This document shows positions 14,827 through 22,327 of a stretch of 54,515 nucleotides of DNA, piece by piece. The stretch spans positions 1-54,515 of the forward strand of contig DATKZC010000007.1 of assembly GCA_035528175.1 (NCBI GenBank). Direction: 5' to 3'. Positions within the stretch are counted from its first letter, which is position 1. Every line of letters starts with the position of its first letter. The position numbers and the translations under genes were made by a program. The notes under the pieces are model-generated. The model was given only the letters and a program-made list of their open reading frames with translations. It had not been told where the DNA came from and searched no databases. The stretch comes from JAHILA01 sp035528175 (GTDB lineage Bacteria; Patescibacteriota; Minisyncoccia; RBG-13-40-8-A).

Positions 14827-15599
14827 AAACTAACTGATTCTACTTCTTTTTGAATTTTTTTCGATTTAACGAATTTAAGTTTTATCAAAATTTTAATTGC
14901 CAACCAACTTAACATTATTACAATCGGCACATAAAACAAGCTCACTAATTTTAAACTTAAAAATAATCCAACTGCCAGACCCAATGGAATCAAATATCTA
15001 AACGGCTCAACAAGATTATTTAATTGTTTGTCAATCAAATTATATACTGTATTTTTGCTTGCATTTATAATGCCAACACTAATCTTATCTTCTAATGGTT
15101 TTAGAACGGAATCAATAATCTCATCTGATACTGATATCCTCGCATCTCTTTTACTAATAAGTCCCGGGGAAAAATAATAAACAACCGAAATAAGTAAAAT
15201 TAGCGTAGTAATAAATATCGGCAATCCCCTTTTCCAAATGCGCCAATAATCTAGATTTGCCTGAATCTCTTCTTCTTTTTTAATCTTTCGTGTTGCCGCC
15301 ATAAATGCTAAAAAAAGCAAAATCAAAACTATAAGGTAATAAAACGGCTCATTGTGAAAGAAAATAAAAAACAAGACAAGGGTTAGTCCTATTGAACTAA
15401 ATAAGATTGCCTTGTTTTTAATCAGAAGCATTGCCAGACATAAAGCAATGCCGAATAAAATAAATAAAATCCCTCCCAGTATCCAGCAACCCGCTGTTAA
15501 TCCGCCGACATAAAAAACATATCGGAGAAAGTACCACGCAAACAGCCCCAATAATACCACAGCTACGCCGAGTATTATTTCTTTATATATTTTTTTCAT
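14823..15599 (-). CDS. polytopic membrane protein in the heat-shock operon
   Basis: 258 residues from the ATG at 15599, which follows the dnaK stop by one base; a longer frame into dnaK is not credible. Family not recognised. It has about eight hydrophobic segments, the first ILGVAVVLLGLFAWYFL, others around LLIKNKAILFSSIGLTLVLFF and FYYLIVLILLFLAFMAA, and the last near the C-terminus. A non-membrane loop in the middle (about 135-185) contains SDEIIDSVLKPLEDKISV. The position between dnaK and dnaJ, with a 4-nt overlap to dnaJ, implies co-regulation by HrcA. Confidence 0.7.
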   Translation of the reverse strand: MKKIYKEIILGVAVVLLGLFAWYFLRYVFYVGGLTAGCWILGGILFILFGIALCLAMLLIKNKAILFSSIGLTLVLFFIFFHNEPFYYLIVLILLFLAFMAATRKIKKEEEIQANLDYWRIWKRGLPIFITTLILLISVVYYFSPGLISKRDARISVSDEIIDSVLKPLEDKISVGIINASKNTVYNLIDKQLNNLVEPFRYLIPLGLAVGLFLSLKLVSLFYVPIVIMLSWLAIKILIKLKFVKSKKIQKEVESVSL

Positions 15600-15600
15600 A

Positions 15601-17520
15601 TTATTTCTTTTCTGTTTCCCCTTCGGGTATATCCGGATTCTTATCATCTTTTTTCTGCGCGTCTTGCTGGGCTTTATAGAGTTCTGTCCCAACTTTCTGA
15701 ATTGCTTGAGATAATTCATCAGATGCTTTCTTGATTTCACTCACGTAGGAATCTTTTCCGCCCGAGGCGGACTCGCCTTGGGCGAGTATTTTTTTCAGCG
15801 CCTCAATTTTTTCTTCAATTTCTTTTTTGTTCTCTTCTTTTATTTTAGCACCAAATTCTTTTATTGTCCTTTCGGTTGTAAAAACCAAAGTATCGGCGGT
15901 ATTTTTAACATCAACAATTTCTTTTTTCTTCTTGTCTTCTTCGGCGTGGATTTCCGCATCTTTTTTCATTTTTTCAATATCTTCTTTTGACAAACCCGAA
16001 GATGCTTCAATCCTGATTGATTGGATTTTATTTGTGGCTTTATCTTTTGCCGTAACGCTTAAAATCCCATTCGCATCAAGGTCAAAAGTAACCTCAATTT
16101 GGGGAATGCCTTTTGGAGCCGGTGGAATGCCATCCAAAATAAATCTGCCCAATGTTTTATTGTCAGCAGCCATTGGTCTTTCTCCCTGTAGAACATTAAT
16201 TTCAACTGATGGCTGATTATTCGCAGCAGTAGAAAATACTTGCGTTTTAGCAGCAGGAATAGTTGTATTTTTTTCAACCAGTTTCGTCATCACTCCGCCA
16301 AGAGTTTCAATTCCTAATGATAAAGGAGTGATATCCAGAAGCAAAACATCTTTCACATCGCCCTGGAAAATTCCTGCCTGTACAGCAGCGCCCGCTGCAA
16401 CCACTTCGTCAGGATTAATATCTTTATGCGGCTCCTTTCCGAATAATTCCTTTACTTTTTGCTGTATTAACGGCATCCTGGTCTGGCCTCCTACTAAAAC
16501 TACTTCATCAATATCGGACATTTTAAATCCTGAATCATCAACAACTTGTTTAGTGATTTTTGTCGCTTTATCAATATACTCTCCAACTAAATCTTCAAGT
16601 TTTGCGCGGCTAAATTTAATATTTAAGTGTCTTGGCCCATCTGCTCCGCTGGTAATAAAGGGAATATTTACTTCTGTTTCCATTGCCGATGATAATTCGT
16701 GTTTTGCTTTTTCTGCTGAATCTTTTAGTCGTTGCAAAGCCAGCTGGTCTTTTGATAAATCAACTCCTTCCTGTTTTTTAAATTCATCAACCAGCCAATG
16801 CATAATAATCTGGTCAAAATCATCGCCTCCTAAATGCGTATCTCCGCCTGTTGCTTTCACTTCAACTGTATCTTTGGAAACTTCAAGCACTGAAACATCA
16901 AATGTTCCTCCGCCGAAATCAAATACCACAATCTGCTCATCCTTTTTCTTATTTAAGCCATAAGCCAAAGCAGCTGCAGTCGGTTCATTGATAATTCTTT
17001 TCACTTTTAAGCCGGCGATTTCTCCTGCATCTTTGGTTGCTTTTCTCTGCGAATCGTTAAAATAAGCAGGAACAGTGATTACTGCTTCTTCTATTTTTTC
17101 TCCTAAACGGTCTTCGGCATCTTGTTTAAGTTTCTGTAAAATCATTGCGGAAATTTCAGCTGGGCCATACCATTTAGCTTGCCCTGAGCTTGTCGAAGGG
17201 TCACCCAGCTTGATTTCCACCGCTCCTTCTTTTGATTCTCTGATTTCATAAGGTAAAAGTTTTTTATCGCGCTGAACTTCGGCATCAGAATATCTCCTGC
17301 CGATTAATCGCTTTACCGAATAAATTGTGTTTTTGGAATTAGTTACTGCCTGTCTTTTTGCTAAGAGACCAACAAGCCGTTCATTGGCTTTTGAAACAGC
17401 AACAACAGAAGGAGTTGTTCTGTTTCCTTCTTTATTTTCAATTATTCTCGGCTCGCCTGCTTCAACAATCGCCATTGCCGAATTAGTCGTGCCTAAATCA
17501 ATACCTAATATCTTTGACAT
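15601..17520 (-). CDS. dnaK: chaperone DnaK (Hsp70)
   Basis: 639 residues. ATPase domain: MSKILGIDLGTTNSAMAI, IINEPTAAALAYG, VFDFGGGTFDVSVLEV and EVVLVGGQTRMP. The linker DVLLLDITPLSLGIETLGG leads to the substrate-binding domain (GERPMAADNKTLGRF) and a helical lid. It folds proteins with DnaJ and GrpE. Two palindromic inserts are visible: STSSGQA near residue 104 (17182-17200) and AQGESASGG in the lid (15758-15787), both in variable positions. Confidence 0.98.
   Translation of the reverse strand: MSKILGIDLGTTNSAMAIVEAGEPRIIENKEGNRTTPSVVAVSKANERLVGLLAKRQAVTNSKNTIYSVKRLIGRRYSDAEVQRDKKLLPYEIRESKEGAVEIKLGDPSTSSGQAKWYGPAEISAMILQKLKQDAEDRLGEKIEEAVITVPAYFNDSQRKATKDAGEIAGLKVKRIINEPTAAALAYGLNKKKDEQIVVFDFGGGTFDVSVLEVSKDTVEVKATGGDTHLGGDDFDQIIMHWLVDEFKKQEGVDLSKDQLALQRLKDSAEKAKHELSSAMETEVNIPFITSGADGPRHLNIKFSRAKLEDLVGEYIDKATKITKQVVDDSGFKMSDIDEVVLVGGQTRMPLIQQKVKELFGKEPHKDINPDEVVAAGAAVQAGIFQGDVKDVLLLDITPLSLGIETLGGVMTKLVEKNTTIPAAKTQVFSTAANNQPSVEINVLQGERPMAADNKTLGRFILDGIPPAPKGIPQIEVTFDLDANGILSVTAKDKATNKIQSIRIEASSGLSKEDIEKMKKDAEIHAEEDKKKKEIVDVKNTADTLVFTTERTIKEFGAKIKEENKKEIEEKIEALKKILAQGESASGGKDSYVSEIKKASDELSQAIQKVGTELYKAQQDAQKKDDKNPDIPEGETEKK
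15758..15787. repeat. double coding palindrome in dnaK lid
   Basis: CCGCCCGAGGCGG (15758-15770) abuts ACTCGCCTTGGGCGAGT (15771-15787); both are palindromic. Translated as AQGESASGG in the lid region of DnaK. Confidence 0.8.
17182..17200. repeat. coding palindrome in dnaK ATPase domain
   Basis: CCCTGAGCTTGTCGAAGGG: imperfect palindrome with CCCT/AGGG-type ends, read on the minus strand as STSSGQ. Variants occur in cysS, ftsK, alaS, grpE and the 46420 gene. Confidence 0.75.
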
Positions 17521-17544
17521 ATGCTTTTTATTTTTTACTTTTTA

Positions 17545-18096
17545 TTATTTACTTATTTTAACTTTACTTGCTCTTATAACCTTTCCATTTAATTTATACC
17601 CTTTTTGAATCTCTTTGGCGATAATGTTGGTTTCAGTCCCTCGACCAAGCTCGGGACTAATTTCCACTTCGCCTACGGCTTCGTGGAAATTAGGATCAAA
17701 TTTTTCTCCAACAGCATCAATTTCTTCAACTCCGCTGGATTTTAGAATATTTTTAAATTGATTGTAAATCTGTTTAATTTCTTCTTGCCCGAGACCCTCT
17801 GCGTCTTTATGATTATTTTCAAAATGCTTCATTGCCAATTCAAAACTATCCAAAACCGGCAAGATTTCATAAATCAAGCCCTCATTAGCAAACTTAAAAA
17901 TCTCGGAAATTTTCGCTTCCTGTTCTTTTTTATAATTTATCAAATCAGCTTTTGCTCTCTGCCACCCAGCCAAATATTCCGCGCGTTCCTGCTCGGTTTT
18001 TTTCAACTGCTCTTTAATCTTTTTAACCTTATCTTCTACTTTTTCAGAGCCGTCTTCGCTTACATATTCAATTTTTTCCGTCTTTTCTTTACTCAT
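17545..18096 (-). CDS. grpE: nucleotide exchange factor GrpE
   Basis: 183 residues. A long coiled-coil N-terminal helix (about 15-75) precedes the beta domain with FDPNFHEAVGEVEI and ending EIQKGYKLNGKVIRASKVKIS, the GrpE signature. It releases ADP from DnaK. A palindrome pair at 17635-17692 covers the FHEAVGEV codons and the variable SPELGRG segment behind them. It lies between hrcA and dnaK, second gene of the CIRCE-controlled operon. Confidence 0.95.
   Translation of the reverse strand: MSKEKTEKIEYVSEDGSEKVEDKVKKIKEQLKKTEQERAEYLAGWQRAKADLINYKKEQEAKISEIFKFANEGLIYEILPVLDSFELAMKHFENNHKDAEGLGQEEIKQIYNQFKNILKSSGVEEIDAVGEKFDPNFHEAVGEVEISPELGRGTETNIIAKEIQKGYKLNGKVIRASKVKISK
17635..17692. repeat. 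two coding palindromes in grpE
   Basis: AGTCCC...GGGACT (17635-17658) abuts TAATTTCCAC...GTGGAAATTA (17658-17692), whose centre TTCGCCTACGGCTTC matches the CGCCTACGGCG core near 33126. They encode FHEAVGEVEI and SPELGRG, so the second one overlaps conserved GrpE residues. Confidence 0.7.
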
Positions 18097-18107
18097 AATA
18101 TATTCAT

Positions 18108-18135
18108 CCGCCTACGCCAAGGCTTCGGCGAGACT
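18108..18135. repeat. palindromic element between grpE and hrcA
   Basis: CCGCCTACGCCAAGG then CTTCGGCGAGAC: same family as the recR (25489) and trpS (47552) elements. It sits at the hrcA stop codon and may have replaced its last codons. Confidence 0.6.
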
Positions 18136-18583
18136 AGGAGAAATCCTCCAACATTTCTTTTAACTTATTTATTAATTCTATATTATAATCGTATCTCATT
18201 CTCGTCGGACTGATTAAACCGATGATTTCGCGCTTTTTATGCAATGTTTTATGCTCTGTGATAATCAAGGAATAACTGTGAGTTCTAATCATCTCAACTC
18301 CAACTTGTCCGCATAAATGATTGAACTGCTTTTCAAATATATCCTTAGACGGCTGACCAATAAAAAACCGATACGCTTTTTCTGTAGGAATTCTTCCCGC
18401 AGACGTGTGCGGCTGAATTAAATAACCCGAGCTTTCCATTTCCGTCATTTCATTTCTTAAGGTAGCAGAACTTAACCCGAGATCGCGGGCTAATGCTTTT
18501 GAACTTACTGGCTTGGGATTATCAACATATTCCTTAACAATAAGCTCCAAAATTTTCTGCTGCCTTTCCGTCATTTTATCCAT
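18134..18583 (-). CDS. hrcA: heat-inducible repressor HrcA, minimal form
   Basis: 149 residues against about 340 for typical HrcA. The winged-helix DNA-binding part is complete: MTERQQKILELIVKEYVDN, PVSSKALARDLGLSSATLRNEM and SGYLIQPHTSAGRIPTEKAYRFFI. The large GAF-like and insertion domains are missing, but the terminal segment GLISPTRMRYDYNIELINKL, normally the end of HrcA, is retained, so the middle (about 170 residues) was deleted rather than the end. HrcA binds CIRCE and represses hsp genes; a perfect CIRCE covers its promoter. The ATG lies 7 nt after the -10 box (leaderless). Confidence 0.93.
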   Translation of the reverse strand: MDKMTERQQKILELIVKEYVDNPKPVSSKALARDLGLSSATLRNEMTEMESSGYLIQPHTSAGRIPTEKAYRFFIGQPSKDIFEKQFNHLCGQVGVEMIRTHSYSLIITEHKTLHKKREIIGLISPTRMRYDYNIELINKLKEMLEDFS

Positions 18584-18590
18584 TATATCA

Positions 18591-18619
18591 ATAATAGTAA
18601 ATTAGCACTCCCTTGTCAA
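18591..18619 (-). promoter_or_regulatory. promoter of the hrcA-grpE-dnaK operon
   Basis: On the minus strand TTGACA (18614-18619), 17-nt spacer, TATTAT (18591-18596), and hrcA ATG 7 nt further. It is overlapped by CIRCE. Confidence 0.8.
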
Positions 18620-18628
18620 GAGTGCTAA
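18602..18628. promoter_or_regulatory. CIRCE operator (HrcA binding site)
   Basis: TTAGCACTC (18602-18610), nine bases and GAGTGCTAA (18620-18628) match the CIRCE consensus without a mismatch. It covers the -35 region and spacer of the hrcA promoter. A second GAGTGCTAA half-site stands alone at 18668-18676. Confidence 0.97.
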
Positions 18629-18644
18629 TCAAAAACTCGTGCCT

Positions 18645-18676
18645 GCCCCGCAACTGCGGGGTCAAGAGAGTGCTAA
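18645..18676. repeat. palindrome next to an orphan CIRCE half-site
   Basis: CCCCGCAACTGCGGGG (18646-18661) lies directly before GTCAAGAGAGTGCTAATT, which repeats the right half of the intact CIRCE. No left half is present 9 nt upstream; the palindrome occupies its place. Confidence 0.7.
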
Positions 18677-18677
18677 T

Positions 18678-18721
18678 TAAAAAAGAGCCCGGGATGCGCT
18701 TGGTGCGCACACGCGGGCTCT
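18678..18721 (-). terminator. terminator of the SPFH gene
   Basis: AGAGCCCG and CGGGCTCT arms (18684-18691, 18714-18721), followed on the minus strand by T6. It separates the SPFH unit from the heat-shock operon. Confidence 0.85.
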
Positions 18722-18733
18722 ATTGTTTTACTC

Positions 18734-19711
18734 TTACTTTCCTCCCTTTAGGTCTTTTAAAAGCTCGGCAATCGCCGGGATTCCAACTGTTTTGGGATCA
18801 ATAAAGAATTTTCCTTCTCCTTTGGCCCACTCGGCTGACGTAAGAACCAATCCCATTATTTTGGCTCCATCATCTCCCAGCGCCTTTACCTTCAGCTCGA
18901 ACTCTTTTGCCTTGCCTTCTGCTTCTGCGGTCAATTTGTATTTTTCCGCATCTGCCGCAGCTTGCACTCTGTACTTCTGGGCATCGGCTTCGACCTTAAT
19001 GGATTCGGCATTCATTTTGGTCTCAGCGAGTTTTTCTCTCGCTTTGAGAACATCTTTCGGGACCCGAATATTGTCAAACCGAATCTGGGTGATATCCATG
19101 CCCCAAGACAAAACATCTTTATCTAGGGACGTTTCGATTGTGTCGGCTAGCTCCATCCTTTTTGTCAACAGTTCGTCAATCGTCATTGGACCGACTGACG
19201 TGGTAATGCTACCCTTGGCTTTGCCCGTTACCATTCCGACCGGATCCTTCACTGCTGTGAGAAATCTTCCAGCGTCCGTAGTTTTAAAATACAAACGGAT
19301 GTCCATAAAGATATTGCCCTCTTTTGAGTTGACTGACTGTTCGGGAAGATCTACTTCTCTTTCCCACATTTCAACAAAAATCACTTTCTCAAACGGGTAA
19401 GCCATAAAGCCCAGGCCGGGCTTTAAAATTCTCATTAGCTTTCCGAAGCGAAACACAGGGGCGTTTTCCCACTGTTTGACGAATTTCAATGCATGAGAAG
19501 CATACCAAGCCAGAAAAGAACCCATGAACAGAAAAAACGGCCAGGAGCTCTCAATGCCCCGTAGCGGCGTGAAGACCAAAAGAAGAGCGTAACCAAGTAC
19601 TGGTAGAAGCGCAAAAAGCGCTACTTTTCTCAAAAGCTCAATTCTCTTTTTTAATCTTGCCACTTCTTCAATGCTCAGTTTTTTACTTTCATCCATTTCT
19701 TCTTTTTCCAT
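18734..19711 (-). CDS. SPFH-domain membrane protein (stomatin/prohibitin-like)
   Basis: 325 residues. Two membrane helices at about 30-48 and 57-75 precede an SPFH domain (about 85-270) with FRFGKLMRILKPGLGFMAYP, KEGNIFMDIRLYFKTTDAGRFL and LDKDVLSWGMDITQIRFDNIRVP. An Ala/Glu-rich coiled coil follows (AREKLAETKMNAESIKVEA), typical of oligomeric ring formers that organise membrane microdomains. No NfeD partner is adjacent. It has a consensus promoter, AAGGAGG 6 nt before ATG, and its own terminator. Its GC content and codon use look higher than in the surrounding genes. Confidence 0.85.
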   Translation of the reverse strand: MEKEEMDESKKLSIEEVARLKKRIELLRKVALFALLPVLGYALLLVFTPLRGIESSWPFFLFMGSFLAWYASHALKFVKQWENAPVFRFGKLMRILKPGLGFMAYPFEKVIFVEMWEREVDLPEQSVNSKEGNIFMDIRLYFKTTDAGRFLTAVKDPVGMVTGKAKGSITTSVGPMTIDELLTKRMELADTIETSLDKDVLSWGMDITQIRFDNIRVPKDVLKAREKLAETKMNAESIKVEADAQKYRVQAAADAEKYKLTAEAEGKAKEFELKVKALGDDGAKIMGLVLTSAEWAKGEGKFFIDPKTVGIPAIAELLKDLKGGK

Positions 19712-19774
19712 TTTTCCTCCTTGGAAAATTTTTGGATTTAAGGAACAATTTATATTAACTTTAATCTACTATAG

Positions 19775-19803
19775 ATTATACACATATTAAATAGTTTTGT
19801 CAA
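19775..19803 (-). promoter_or_regulatory. consensus sigma70 promoter of the SPFH gene
   Basis: On the minus strand TTGACA (19798-19803), 17-nt spacer, TATAAT (19775-19780); a perfect consensus. The transcript has a leader of about 55 nt ending in AAGGAGG. Confidence 0.85.
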
Positions 19804-19806
19804 TAG

Positions 19807-19836
19807 TTGTATTGTTTTAATTTATTTTGCTATAAT
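19807..19836 (+). promoter_or_regulatory. promoter of corA
   Basis: TTGTAT (19807-19812), 18-nt spacer, TATAAT (19831-19836). The leader carries AAAGGAGG right before the ATG region. It is divergent from the SPFH promoter, with the -35 boxes 3 nt apart. Confidence 0.6.
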
Positions 19837-19864
19837 TAAACTATATAATAATTAAAGGAGGATT

Positions 19865-20779
19865 ATGCAAAAAATTCAAATCAAAAATTTAACCTGGATT
19901 GATATCAATGACCCAAATCAAAGCGATATTGATTATTTAAAATCGCTTAATTTTTATCCCGCTGTCCTAAATGAACTTAAATATCCCACGCTCCGGCCAA
20001 AAGTTGAACAATATGACGATTATCTTTATATGGTTTTGCACTTCCCTATTTATCATCCACGAGAAAAAACCAGCAAATCAGTAGAGATTGATTTTTTAAT
20101 TACAAAATACGCTCTGGTTACTGTACGCTATGGGAAAAACCAGCCGCTCCAGGAATTTTGGAATAAATGCAAAAATAACGAAACCGAACCGCATTTTCAG
20201 AATACGAGCGCCTCCCTGCTTTATTATATGCTGCAAGAATTAAATAATTTTTCTTTGCGCCAAATCGACCATATTACTAAAAAAATAGATGTACTTGAAA
20301 AAAAGGTTTTTGGTACGAGAGATCCAAAAGAAGAAGAAAAACTAGTGGAAGAAATTTCTATTATTCGTCGCGATATATTGGATTTCCGCCGAACCATTAA
20401 ACCACAAGATACAATCTTGGATTCTTTGAAAGTCAGGGGTTCGGAATTTTTTGGCCATTTAACCATACCTTATTTTTCCGATATTATCGGCGATCATATG
20501 CGCGTATGGGAATTATTGGAAAACCACAAAGAAACAATTGAATCTTTGCAACAAGCAAATGATTCTTTATTGTCTCATAAAACGAACCGTATTATGAAAT
20601 TAATCACGCTTTTTGCGGTAATCGTCTTCCCATTGACTCTACTTGCTTCTCTTTTCGGAATGAATTCTCAACATACGCCAATTATCGGCACTAATAATGA
20701 TTTTTGGATGATTATCGGATTAATGATGATAGCAACGATATTTATGGTTATTATATTCAAGAGAAAAAAATGGTTATAA
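19865..20779 (+). CDS. corA: CorA-family magnesium transporter
   Basis: 304 residues. A soluble N-terminal funnel (about 1-240) precedes two C-terminal membrane helices, with the family signature GMN after the first (LLASLFGMNSQ). The pentameric channel imports Mg2+. The helix carrying EEKLVEEISIIRRDILDFRR matches the CorA stalk. It is preceded by a strong AAAGGAGG site and overlaps cysS by 10 nt. Confidence 0.92.
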   Translation: MQKIQIKNLTWIDINDPNQSDIDYLKSLNFYPAVLNELKYPTLRPKVEQYDDYLYMVLHFPIYHPREKTSKSVEIDFLITKYALVTVRYGKNQPLQEFWNKCKNNETEPHFQNTSASLLYYMLQELNNFSLRQIDHITKKIDVLEKKVFGTRDPKEEEKLVEEISIIRRDILDFRRTIKPQDTILDSLKVRGSEFFGHLTIPYFSDIIGDHMRVWELLENHKETIESLQQANDSLLSHKTNRIMKLITLFAVIVFPLTLLASLFGMNSQHTPIIGTNNDFWMIIGLMMIATIFMVIIFKRKKWL

Positions 20780-22164
20780 GATTATTCAACACTTTAACCA
20801 GAAAAAAGGAAATTTTTAAGCCGATTAAAAAGGGCCGTATAAGAATCTATACTTGTGGTCCGACTGTTTATTCATACCAGCATATCGGCAATTTAAGGTC
20901 TTACATCTTCTCCGATATTCTGAAAAGGGTTTTCTTTTACAATAAATATAAAGTCAAACAAGTGATGAACATAACCGATGTCGGACATCTAACCTCTGAT
21001 GCTGACGAGGGCGAAGACAAAATAGAAAAAGCTGCCAAGTGCGAAAATAAAAAAGCAGAAGATATTGCAAATTATTATTGGAATATATTCAGAAGGGATT
21101 TTAAAAAACTTAATATTCTTGAGCCGGATATTTGGTGCAAAGCAACCAAACACATCAAGGAGCAAATTGAACTTATAAAAAAGCTTGAGAAAAAAGGATA
21201 CACTTATCGCACCTCTGATGGAATTTATTTTAACACTGCAAAATTCAAGAATTACGGCGAAATTGCCCAATTAAAAAGACAAAAATTACAAGCTGGAAAG
21301 AGAATTGATTTAGGTGAAAAGAAGAACATTACTGACTTCGCTTTATGGAAGTTCTCGCCTTCGACCCTTCGACCCGGCTCAGGGCCTAAACGGCAGCAGG
21401 AATGGGATTCGCCTTGGGGAATTGGATTTCCTGGATGGCATATTGAATGCTCGGCAATGTCGATGAAGTACCTGGGAGAGCATTTTGATATTCACACTGG
21501 CGGAATCGACCACATTCCCGTACATCATACTAATGAAATTGCTCAATCCGAGGCCGTAACCGGAAAAAAATTCGTGAATTTTTGGATGCATGGGGAATTT
21601 CTAAACTTTAAAGGCAAAAAGGTTTCAAAAAGCACAGGCGGACTCTACACAATTTCGGATTTAGAGGAAAAGGGATTTAATCCCCTTGCTTTCCGCTATC
21701 TGACTTTTATCACCCATTACCGCGACCCGTTGAATTTTTCTTTAGAATCCTTGCAAAGCGCGCAAGATGCTTATTTGAGATTGAAAAACTTAGTTCAAGA
21801 GAATAAAGATAAAAGAATTAAAAAAGAATATTTGAAAGAATTTCACAAAGCCATTAATGATGACTTAAATATGCCCAAAGCGCTTAGTATCATCTGGAAG
21901 ATATTAAGAGATAAGAAACCCGCCCGCAACGCCAGCAAGTTGTCTTGTGTGGTGGGCGAGATGGACGAAGTTCTAGGCTTAGATTTACTAAAAAAAGAAG
22001 AATTCGAAATCCCGGAACAAATCAAAAAACTTCTTCTTGAACGCGAACAAGCAAGAAAAAATAAAAATTGGAAAGAATCAGACCAACTCCGCGATAAAAT
22101 AAAATCCCTTGGATATTTAATTGAAGACATGTTGAGTGGACAAAAAATAAAGAAAATAATATAA
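20770..22164 (+). CDS. cysS: cysteinyl-tRNA synthetase
   Basis: 464 residues from the ATG at 20770, giving MVIRLFNTLTRKKEIF, the usual CysRS start; an upstream ATG inside corA is rejected. Class I motifs: HIGN in YSYQHIGNLRSY and KVSKS in KGKKVSKSTGG. Zinc-site residues are CGPTVY, GWHIECSAM and HTNE. A palindromic insert replaces the usual short loop before KRQQEWDSPWG with STLRPGSG (21365-21384). A second GC-rich stretch gives PARNASKLSCVVGE near the C-terminus. Confidence 0.95.
   Translation: MVIRLFNTLTRKKEIFKPIKKGRIRIYTCGPTVYSYQHIGNLRSYIFSDILKRVFFYNKYKVKQVMNITDVGHLTSDADEGEDKIEKAAKCENKKAEDIANYYWNIFRRDFKKLNILEPDIWCKATKHIKEQIELIKKLEKKGYTYRTSDGIYFNTAKFKNYGEIAQLKRQKLQAGKRIDLGEKKNITDFALWKFSPSTLRPGSGPKRQQEWDSPWGIGFPGWHIECSAMSMKYLGEHFDIHTGGIDHIPVHHTNEIAQSEAVTGKKFVNFWMHGEFLNFKGKKVSKSTGGLYTISDLEEKGFNPLAFRYLTFITHYRDPLNFSLESLQSAQDAYLRLKNLVQENKDKRIKKEYLKEFHKAINDDLNMPKALSIIWKILRDKKPARNASKLSCVVGEMDEVLGLDLLKKEEFEIPEQIKKLLLEREQARKNKNWKESDQLRDKIKSLGYLIEDMLSGQKIKKII
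21365..21384. repeat. coding palindrome in cysS
   Basis: CCCTTCGACCCGGCTCAGGG: same family as the dnaK element CCCTTCGACAAGCTCAGGG, here read as part of PSTLRPGSG. Confidence 0.65.
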
Positions 22165-22202
22165 TTAAAAAATAATAATTAATAATAATATATTATCCGA
22201 AT

Positions 22203-22251
22203 GATACGAACATTTATCCGAATCAACGAATTATTTGTAGATTCGCATATC
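22203..22251. repeat. gene-free copy of the GxxExxY-associated inverted repeat
   Basis: GATACGAACATTTATCCG then AATCAACGAAT faces ATTTGTAGATTCGCATATC in inverted orientation. The same words (GATACGAATC, AACGAAT, GTAGATTCG) build the terminal repeats around the gene at 41286. A further GTAGATTCGAAT half follows at about 22299 after a GC-rich palindrome. Confidence 0.6.
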
Positions 22252-22255
22252 AATT

Positions 22256-22299
22256 TGCCTGCCCGACATCGCCTTTGGCTTAGTCAAGAGGCGGGCGGG
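22256..22299. repeat. GC-rich palindrome inside the MITE-like sequence
   Basis: GCCTGCCCG and CGGGCGGG arms flank CATCGCCTTTGGCTTAGTC. It appears to be inserted into the AT-rich inverted-repeat element, separating ATTCGCATATC from TAGATTCGAAT. Confidence 0.5.
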
Positions 22300-22327
22300 T
22301 AGATTCGAATAATAAATTTAAAAAAAT

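Noticed and set aside
15600..15740. Extended start of the membrane gene inside dnaK
   Set aside because: It would read the dnaK 3' end in another frame into a Lys-rich stretch; ATG 15599 directly after the dnaK stop fits.
16328..16963. 211-codon plus-strand frame opposite dnaK
   Set aside because: Long antisense frames are common opposite dnaK because of its codon pattern; composition is Ser/Pro-rich and there is no ribosome binding site.
18723..19400. 225-codon plus-strand frame opposite the SPFH gene
   Set aside because: Shadow of a clear SPFH domain protein that has its own promoter and ribosome site.
20704..20769. Upstream cysS start
   Set aside because: MDDYRINDD... is corA DNA in another frame; MVIRLFNTL is the usual CysRS start.
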